Below are positions 1-5,202 of a DNA stretch of 7,856 nucleotides, piece by piece. How positions within the stretch are numbered: the stretch's first letter is position 1; every line of letters begins with the position of its first letter. Source of the stretch: Phenylobacterium sp. (GTDB lineage Bacteria > Pseudomonadota > Alphaproteobacteria > Caulobacterales > Caulobacteraceae); contig JAQGIX010000191.1 of assembly GCA_028290925.1 (NCBI GenBank), positions 1 to 7,856 on the forward strand, written 5' to 3'. The notes beneath the pieces are model-generated. The model did not search any database, was not told where the DNA came from, and worked only from the letters and a program-made list of their open reading frames with translations. Both the position numbers and the translations under genes were made by a program.

Positions 1-785
1 CGCTATGCGTCTCGCCCGAGACCAAGCGGGGCAAGGACGACGAGCCGCGGCTCAGCGCCGCCAACGGCCCGATGGCCCAGTATCTGAATCTGTCGTCCTT
101 CGCCGAACAGATGCTGATCCACGAGCACGCCTGCGTTGCGATCCGTAAGGACATGCCGCTCGACCGCGCCGCCCTGATCGGCTGCGGGGTGATGACCGGC
201 GTCGGCGCGGCCATGCACACCTCGAACGTGCGGCCAGGCGACACCGTGGCGGTGATCGGCTGCGGCGGCGTGGGCCTGGCGGCGATCAACGGCGCCGCGA
301 TCGCCGGGGCCGGCCGGATCATCGCCATCGACATGGCGCCCGGTAAAGAGAACATGGCCAAGGCCTTCGGGGCCACCGACTTCATCTGCGCCAAGGATGC
401 CGAGGTGGTGAAGGAGGTCATCGAGATGACCAAGGGCGGGGTGCAGCACTCCTTCGAGGCCATCGGGCTTTCGAAGACCGCGGAGCAGGCCTTCAACATG
501 CTGCGCCGCGGCGGCACCGCCAACATCATCGGCATGATCCCGGTGGGCCAGACCATCAGCCTGATGGGCGCGGCCTTCCTGGGCGAAAAGCGCATCCAGG
601 GCTCGCTGATGGGCTCCAACCGCTTCCCGGTCGACATGCCCCGGCTGGTGGACTTCTACATGTCCGGCAAGCTGAAGCTCGACGACATGATCTCGCGCCG
701 CATCAAGCTCGAGCAGGTCAACGAGGCCTTCGTCGAGATGAAGACCGGCGCGGTGGCGCGTTCGGTGATCGTGTTCGACGCCTGA
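1..785 (+). CDS. Zn-dependent alcohol dehydrogenase (MDR family), 3' part, N-terminus outside window
   Basis: This is the C-terminal 260 codons of a zinc-type medium-chain alcohol dehydrogenase. The frame is open to the left edge (first full codon at base 3), so the ATG at 72 is internal, not the start. Visible parts are a Cys in the first codons, probably the last structural-zinc cysteine; the segment IGCGVMTG, whose Cys matches the third catalytic-zinc ligand of horse liver ADH; and a Rossmann motif GCGGVG followed by IIAID, whose Asp at the end of beta-2 favours NAD(H) over NADP(H). The end matches the family C-terminus (…VNEAFVEMKTG…RSVIVFD). About 110 N-terminal residues with the other zinc ligands are missing, judging from the usual length near 370. 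The sequence most resembles class III or NDMA-dependent-like ADHs that oxidise alcohols to aldehydes, but the substrate cannot be read from this fragment. It ends 26 bp before the convergent esterase gene, with no obvious hairpin terminator between them. Confidence 0.9.
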   Translation, partial: LCVSPETKRGKDDEPRLSAANGPMAQYLNLSSFAEQMLIHEHACVAIRKDMPLDRAALIGCGVMTGVGAAMHTSNVRPGDTVAVIGCGGVGLAAINGAAIAGAGRIIAIDMAPGKENMAKAFGATDFICAKDAEVVKEVIEMTKGGVQHSFEAIGLSKTAEQAFNMLRRGGTANIIGMIPVGQTISLMGAAFLGEKRIQGSLMGSNRFPVDMPRLVDFYMSGKLKLDDMISRRIKLEQVNEAFVEMKTGAVARSVIVFDA

Positions 786-811
786 CGGTCGGCAATAGGC
801 GAAACCGAACC

Positions 812-2356
812 CTAGGCCTGCAGCACCTTGCGGACCTCGGCCAGCGGGTCGGTCTCCACGCGGGACTCCAGGTCGAAGATCATGGTGGCGCGCCGCTCGG
901 CGTCATAGGCCGGCCAGGCGGGCAGGCCGGCCGCGTTCGGATCGCCGGTGCGGGCGAAGGCCAGCCAGGCGCCCGACATATGCCGGGCGACCTTCTGCGG
1001 CTCGTCCCCGCGACCGACGAAGTTGCGGGCCCGCTCGACATTGTCGAACACCAGGGGGATCTCCACGGCGTGCGGCGACTTCAGCCGTCCCTTGGCCACC
1101 GGGGTCTCCCAGGTGAGCAGGTACATGTAGGCCGGCGCCGAGCCTTGCGCGGCCTTGCGCTCGGCGAGCGTCACGGAGTTCTCCCACATGCCGGTGGCGG
1201 TGCCGACCGCGGCGTAGATGTGGGTGTCGGAATAGTCCGGATAGGCGCGGCGCAGCGCGGCCACCAGGGCCTCGGCGCGATCGCCGACGGCGGCCCTGGC
1301 CTGTTTGGCGATGTCCTCCTCGGTGAAGGAGCCGAACTTCGGATGACTGAACAGGAAGAGGGTGTTCTCGTCCTTGTTTGTGCCGATCAGCAGGGGGACG
1401 TCGGCGTTGAGGGCGCTGGCGTCCGGCTCGAACGGATGGCGCGGGATCACGGCCCCGTCGAGGGTCGGCGTATAGAGCCGCATCACCTCGCCGGGGAGCT
1501 TCACGCTGGCCGAAGAGATGAGCTCGGTGGGCAGCGCCGCCAGGGCCTGCGGCGTCGATACGCCCAGATCGGCCAGCAACTGGCGGGCGATGTCGTCGGC
1601 TTCTGACTTGGGTTTGGCGGTGAGGCCGGGACCGCTCTGGATGATCGCCTTGGCGAACAGGCCGCGGGCGGCGGGCATGGCCATGAGCAGCGAGACCTTC
1701 CAGCCGCCGCCGCTCTCGCCGAAGATGGTGACGTTGGCCGGATCGCCGCCGAACGCCGCGATGTTGTCGCGCACCCACTCCAGGGCCTGGACGATGTCCA
1801 GCATGCCGGCGACGCCGGACTGGGCGTACTCGGGGCCGAACACTTCGCCGAGGTGCAGGTAGCCGAACACGTTCAGGCGGTGGTTGACGGTGACCAGCAC
1901 CGCGTCGCCCTGGCGGGCGAGATTGCCGCCGTCGTACATGGCCGCCCCGCCGGAGCCGTTGGCGAAGCCGCCGCCGTGCAGCCAGACCATGACCGGGCGC
2001 TTGGCGGCGTCGAGGCCCGGGGTCCAGACATTCAGGAACAGGCAATCCTCCGAGGAGGCGGGCTCGTCCGGGGCCGGCGGATCGCCGGGCGAGGAGCGCC
2101 GTTCGCCGGGCGCCAGGCCCGACTGGATGGCCGGGGCGCCGTAGGCCACAGCCTCGGCGGGCTCGGTCCAGGGCCTGGGCAGGGACGGCGGCTTGAAGCG
2201 GGCCAGCCCCACGGGCGGCGCGCCGTAGCGCAGGCCCTTGAACACTTCGAGGCCGTCCTCCTGATGGCCGCGGACCGGCCCGTTGCTGGTCTGCGCCACA
2301 TCGGTCAGCGCGCGGGGCGCCTCGACAACGTCCTGGGGGGCCAGATCGTCGGCCAT
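812..2356 (-). CDS. Type B carboxylesterase
   Basis: A 514-residue alpha/beta hydrolase of the type B carboxylesterase/cholinesterase family, which hydrolyses carboxylic esters. The family signature EDCLFLNVWTP is at about residues 103-113. The oxyanion-hole motif HGGG is at 127-130. The nucleophile elbow GESGGG places the catalytic Ser at 215. The triad is completed by Glu330 (GTNKDEN) and His429 (SPHAVEIPLVF), assigned by analogy with acetylcholinesterase and pNB esterase. Length is normal for bacterial members (about 490-550). I see no convincing signal peptide at the N-terminus (MADDLAPQDV…), so it is probably cytoplasmic, although many relatives are exported. The ATG start is well supported: the strong ribosome binding site GGAGGAAG lies about 6 bases upstream. 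It is the last gene of the minus-strand series, 89 bp after the methyltransferase gene, and converges with the alcohol dehydrogenase. An ester and alcohol catabolic link between the two is possible but not shown. The substrate is unknown. Confidence 0.93.
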   Translation of the reverse strand: MADDLAPQDVVEAPRALTDVAQTSNGPVRGHQEDGLEVFKGLRYGAPPVGLARFKPPSLPRPWTEPAEAVAYGAPAIQSGLAPGERRSSPGDPPAPDEPASSEDCLFLNVWTPGLDAAKRPVMVWLHGGGFANGSGGAAMYDGGNLARQGDAVLVTVNHRLNVFGYLHLGEVFGPEYAQSGVAGMLDIVQALEWVRDNIAAFGGDPANVTIFGESGGGWKVSLLMAMPAARGLFAKAIIQSGPGLTAKPKSEADDIARQLLADLGVSTPQALAALPTELISSASVKLPGEVMRLYTPTLDGAVIPRHPFEPDASALNADVPLLIGTNKDENTLFLFSHPKFGSFTEEDIAKQARAAVGDRAEALVAALRRAYPDYSDTHIYAAVGTATGMWENSVTLAERKAAQGSAPAYMYLLTWETPVAKGRLKSPHAVEIPLVFDNVERARNFVGRGDEPQKVARHMSGAWLAFARTGDPNAAGLPAWPAYDAERRATMIFDLESRVETDPLAEVRKVLQA

Positions 2357-2445
2357 CTTCGCTTCCTCCGCCCATCCTGGGCGCGTCTCAGCAGCGCGCC
2401 TCCAAAATCATCATGGCGCCGCCGGGGCCCGGGAGGGAAGGCGGA

Positions 2446-3249
2446 TCAGGCCGCCTTCGGCCGCATCACCAGCCAGGGGGTCGGCGAAACCCGCCACTCC
2501 CAGACCGCCAGCAGCCGGTCGAGATGCGGCAGGCCCGCGAACCACGACGGCGGCTGGAAGGCCGGGTAGTGCTGGTCCACCCGGACGATGTCGTGGGTGG
2601 GGGAGAAGCGCTGCATGAGGGTGTCGAGCGCGCCGGGACGATAGATGTCGTGGGTCTCGACGATCAGGCTGAGGCCGGCCAGCGCGGGACTGAGCTCGGG
2701 CTGCAGGATGTCCACCTCGGCGCCCTCTGCATCGACCATGACCAGGGCGCGCTTGCCGGCGAAGGCCTCGAAGTCCTGCGGCTTGAACTCCCCGCCGATC
2801 ACCACCCGGTCGCCGACCCCGTTCTTGGCGGCGAGCGCGGCGCAGGCCGCCAGCGCGGCCTCGTCGATGTCGTGGGCGTAGACCGTGACCTGCGGAATCA
2901 GCCGGGCCAGGCCGACGGCGTAGTAGCCCTCCGCACAGCCCACATCGATCACGCAGTCGAGGCCTTCGGCGGCGAAGGCCAGCAGGTGCGGATGCAGCTC
3001 GGACTCGTAGCTGCCCAGGAGGCGCGGCAGGAGCGCGCCCTCGGTGGAGCTGGAGACGTAATCCATCCCCTCGAACGGTCCGCTCCAGACGAGGGTCCCC
3101 TGGCGCTTCAGGTAGCTGTCGAGCAGCAGGAACTGCCGCCAGCGGCTCATCACCCGCAGCGCGGCGTTGATGATGTTGGCTTCCGGCTCGGCCGACCAGT
3201 CGCCGACCGCCTTCTTCATATAGGCGGCGATCTGGCGGTTCAGGCTCAT
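2446..3249 (-). CDS. FkbM-like SAM-dependent methyltransferase
   Basis: A 267-residue class I methyltransferase. Motif I, the SAM-binding loop, is VIDVGCAEGYY at about residues 100-110. The acidic residue after strand beta-2 is in HDID (Asp127 or Asp129). The VDAEGAE segment at about 172-178 followed by LIVETHD resembles the K/V-D-x-EGAE signature of FkbM-family enzymes, which usually O-methylate sugars or small molecules. The N-terminal 90 residues (tryptophan- and leucine-rich, SRWRQFLLLDSYLKR) are not recognisable as a known domain. No signal peptide or membrane segment is seen, so it is cytoplasmic. I chose the ATG at 3249 because GGAG lies about 9 bases upstream. The frame stays open to a TTG at 3309, but that start has no good binding site and would add a low-complexity peptide. 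It lies 72 bp after the M23 peptidase gene and may be co-transcribed with it. A role in modifying a cell-surface glycan is a guess from that context. Confidence 0.85.
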   Translation of the reverse strand: MSLNRQIAAYMKKAVGDWSAEPEANIINAALRVMSRWRQFLLLDSYLKRQGTLVWSGPFEGMDYVSSSTEGALLPRLLGSYESELHPHLLAFAAEGLDCVIDVGCAEGYYAVGLARLIPQVTVYAHDIDEAALAACAALAAKNGVGDRVVIGGEFKPQDFEAFAGKRALVMVDAEGAEVDILQPELSPALAGLSLIVETHDIYRPGALDTLMQRFSPTHDIVRVDQHYPAFQPPSWFAGLPHLDRLLAVWEWRVSPTPWLVMRPKAA

Positions 3250-3321
3250 GGGCCAAGGCTCCGGCGGGGCGATAGGCTGGGAGTTACCGGGCCGCGCTCG
3301 CCGGAACAAGCGGCAGGGGCG

Positions 3322-4659
3322 TCAGCGCCGGAGCGTCGCGGCCTTGGTTTCGGCCATGGCCAGGGCCTGGCCGCCGCCGCGCAGCAGGCCGTCGATGCGG
3401 GCCTTTTGGGCGTTGAAGCGCGACAGCTCGCCGCCCGCCAGCACCGTGCCTTGCGGCACCTTGGCGCCCAGCGGGTTCACCCGCTCGCCGTTGCGCCAGA
3501 TCTCGTAGTGCAGGTGGGGACCGGTCGCGAGCCCCGTCGCGCCGACATAGGCCACCACCTGGCCCTGATGGACGTGGGCCCCGGGACGGATGCCCGCGGC
3601 ATAGCGGGAGATGTGGCCGTAGCCGGTGTCCCAGCCGCTGGAATGGCGGATGCGCAGCCAGTTGCCGTAGCCGCCCCAGCGCCTGGCCTCGAGCACCGTG
3701 CCGTCGCCGGCCGCCAGGATCGGCGTGCCGGTGCCGGCCCCGAAGTCGATACCCTGGTGGGCGCGGGTGTAGCCCAGGACGGGATGCTTACGCAGGCCGA
3801 ACAGCGAGGTGATGTGCGCCCCGTCGACCGGTGTGCGAAGCAGGAAGCCTTTGATGTTCTTGCCGAAGTCGTCGAAGTACTCGACGTCGTGGCCGCGCTC
3901 GAAGCGGTAGAACTTCACCCCGTGCAGCTCGGCGTATTGCAGTTCGCCGGCGGCGACCGTGCGGCCGCTCTCGGTGACCTTGCGGTCGAACACCAGCTTG
4001 AAGCCCTCGCCCGGCTGGATGTCGCGCTGGAAGTCGAGCTTATGGGAGAACAGCTTGACCACCTGGGCGGTGATGGTGGGGCTGGCTCCCATCTTCTCGG
4101 CGCTCTCGTAGAGCGAGCCCTGGATCTCGCCATCGGCGACGGCGGTGTCGTCGCGGACCTTTTCGGCGAGCTGGCGCAGGCGCAGCGCCCCGTCGAAGGT
4201 GCGCGACAGCGTCAGCGCGCTGGCAGGGCCCGTGCGCATGGACAGGCCTACCAGCCGCACCGGCCCGCGGTCGGCGCGGGGCTTGGCGATCGCCGCCTCG
4301 AAGGCGAGGCCGGCCTTGATGTGCACGGTGTCCATGGCCGCGCCGAGCGCCTGGACCACCTGGCGCGCGTCATCGGCCGAGACGCCGAGGCGCTGGACGG
4401 CGGTCTCCAGGGTCTCGCCGCGTTCGACCTTCACCTGGATCGCCTGCGGAGCGGTGAAGCCCGGCTGGGCCTCGGCCTGGGTGAAGGCCTGATGCTGCAG
4501 AGCCGCGACCGCCGCTGGATCGAGGCGCGGCGCGGCGGTCGTGGCGGCGTGGGGATCGATCAGCTTCCAGGCCACGAACAGCGCCAGGAGCGCCGCCGTG
4601 CCCGCCGCGACGCCCGGGGCGAGCTTGAACGACAGCCGTTGCGGCTCGAGATCTTGCAT
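3322..4659 (-). CDS. M23 family cell-wall endopeptidase (MepM/LytM-like)
   Basis: A 445-residue membrane-anchored metallopeptidase expected to cleave peptidoglycan cross-links in the periplasm. A single hydrophobic segment at about residues 15-34 acts as an uncleaved anchor or signal. A region at about 74-130 (VKVERGETLETAVQRLG) resembles the OapA/LysM-like module of E. coli MepM. A beta-rich linker (about 135-265) corresponds to the Csd3/YebA second domain. The LytM core runs from about 280 to 400 with all expected residues: HxxxD at His301 and Asp305, YGH with His349, and HLH with His382 and His384. By analogy with LytM, the zinc ligands are His301, Asp305 and His384, with His349 and His382 catalytic. 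The length nearly equals E. coli MepM (440 residues). Because the motifs are intact, this should be an active enzyme rather than a degenerate LytM activator such as EnvC, NlpD or DipM. The upstream gap holds a possible CtrA half-site. The start ATG has a G-rich stretch (GGGGGCG) just upstream, a weak ribosome binding site. Confidence 0.92.
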   Translation of the reverse strand: MQDLEPQRLSFKLAPGVAAGTAALLALFVAWKLIDPHAATTAAPRLDPAAVAALQHQAFTQAEAQPGFTAPQAIQVKVERGETLETAVQRLGVSADDARQVVQALGAAMDTVHIKAGLAFEAAIAKPRADRGPVRLVGLSMRTGPASALTLSRTFDGALRLRQLAEKVRDDTAVADGEIQGSLYESAEKMGASPTITAQVVKLFSHKLDFQRDIQPGEGFKLVFDRKVTESGRTVAAGELQYAELHGVKFYRFERGHDVEYFDDFGKNIKGFLLRTPVDGAHITSLFGLRKHPVLGYTRAHQGIDFGAGTGTPILAAGDGTVLEARRWGGYGNWLRIRHSSGWDTGYGHISRYAAGIRPGAHVHQGQVVAYVGATGLATGPHLHYEIWRNGERVNPLGAKVPQGTVLAGGELSRFNAQKARIDGLLRGGGQALAMAETKAATLRR

Positions 4660-4682
4660 GACGCCCCCATACTGGCCGACCC

Positions 4683-4690
4683 ATGGTTAA
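4683..4690 (-). promoter_or_regulatory. Possible CtrA half-site (TTAACCAT) upstream of M23 gene
   Basis: On the minus strand the gap before the M23 peptidase start reads TTAACCAT, ending about 23 bases before the ATG. This matches the CtrA 8-mer half-site described in Caulobacter in addition to TTAA-N7-TTAA. A second TTAA at the right spacing is not present. The 8-mer is short, but AT-rich 4-mers are scarce in this DNA, which makes it more notable. No convincing sigma-73 promoter could be placed around it, so its role as activator or repressor site is undetermined. Confidence 0.3.
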
Positions 4691-4806
4691 GAGGTCGGAT
4701 AAGCGAAGCTACTTCTACGCGCCGGCTCTACGGCGTCCCCGCCGGCCCAGGCAAGATGACTGCAAATCCGCGCCCGCGCCCTTGGTCGGATTGTCACGGC
4801 AGGGCC

Positions 4807-5157
4807 TCAGAGCAGGTCGAGGGCCCGTTCCGGCGGGCGGCAAAGCGCCGCGCCCTTGGCGCTCACCACGATCGGCCGGTTCACCAGGATCGGATTCTCG
4901 GTCATGGCCTTGAGGATCGCCGCCTCGGAGGTCTGCGGATCGGTGAGGCCCAGCGCCTCGGCGTCCGTGCCGCGCTCGCGCAGGATGTCGCGGGCGGAGA
5001 GGCCCATGGTCTTCAGGAGGTCGCTCAGCTGCGGCTCGGTCCAGCCGACCTTGAGGTATTCGACGACCCTGGGCTGGACGCCCTTTTCCCTGAGCAGGGC
5101 CAGGGTGTTGCGCGAGGTCCCGCAGGCCGGGTTGTGATAGATGACGACGTCGCTCAT
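4807..5157 (-). CDS. arsC: Arsenate reductase (glutaredoxin-dependent), ArsC family
   Basis: A 116-residue thioredoxin-fold protein very similar to the plasmid R773 ArsC, which reduces arsenate to arsenite using glutathione and glutaredoxin. The N-terminus (IYHNPACGTSRNTLALLRE) contains the catalytic Cys12. The arginine triad that binds oxyanion is conserved at Arg60, Arg94 (ILVNRPIV) and Arg107 (LCRP), the same numbering as R773. It lacks the roughly 25-residue C-terminal tail of the plasmid enzyme, as do many chromosomal homologues. There is no signal peptide, so it is cytoplasmic. No arsR, arsB/acr3 or arsH is visible in the window, so a dedicated arsenic operon is not indicated. It lies 45 bp after the M28 peptidase gene. 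The ribosome binding site GAGGGA lies 3 bases before the ATG (about 5 from its GAGG core) and falls inside an inverted repeat, suggesting control by upstream translation. Spx/YfgD-type ArsC-like proteins are an alternative, but the complete active-site set favours true ArsC activity. Confidence 0.92.
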   Translation of the reverse strand: MSDVVIYHNPACGTSRNTLALLREKGVQPRVVEYLKVGWTEPQLSDLLKTMGLSARDILRERGTDAEALGLTDPQTSEAAILKAMTENPILVNRPIVVSAKGAALCRPPERALDLL

Positions 5158-5161
5158 TGGT

Positions 5162-5198
5162 CCCTCGATGTGGGGCCCACGGCTTAGCCAATCGAGGG
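5162..5198 (-). promoter_or_regulatory. Inverted repeat masking the arsC ribosome binding site
   Basis: In minus-strand RNA, CCCTCGAT (5198-5191) is perfectly complementary to ATCGAGGG (5169-5162), giving an 8-bp stem over a 21-nt loop. Inside the loop are two smaller potential hairpins, GGC-TAA-GCC and GTGG-GCC-CCAC, making a small three-way junction. The right arm contains the GAGGG of the arsC ribosome binding site. The left arm begins 4 bases after the M28 stop codon. There is no U-tract, so it is not an intrinsic terminator. A translational-coupling switch is the natural inference. Confidence 0.45.
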
Positions 5199-5202
5199 CC
5201 GA

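Noticed and set aside
786..811. The convergent gap between the alcohol dehydrogenase and esterase genes, checked for a bidirectional terminator.
   Set aside because: It is only 26 bp with no stable inverted repeat or T-tract.
2380..2400. An inverted repeat GGCGCG / CGCGCC with a 9-base loop between the methyltransferase and esterase genes, considered as a terminator.
   Set aside because: The stem is only 6 bp, made of simple GC alternation, and no U-tract follows on either strand.
3250..3309. A 20-residue N-terminal extension of the methyltransferase starting at a TTG at 3309.
   Set aside because: It has no good ribosome binding site and an unconvincing peptide, whereas the ATG at 3249 has GGAG at workable spacing.
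2413..5187. A plus-strand open frame of 924 codons lying opposite the methyltransferase, M23 and arsC genes.
   Set aside because: Its translation is rich in Arg, Gly, Ala and Gln with no recognisable domain, and it runs antisense to three genes with intact active-site motifs. Long antisense open frames are expected in DNA of this GC content.
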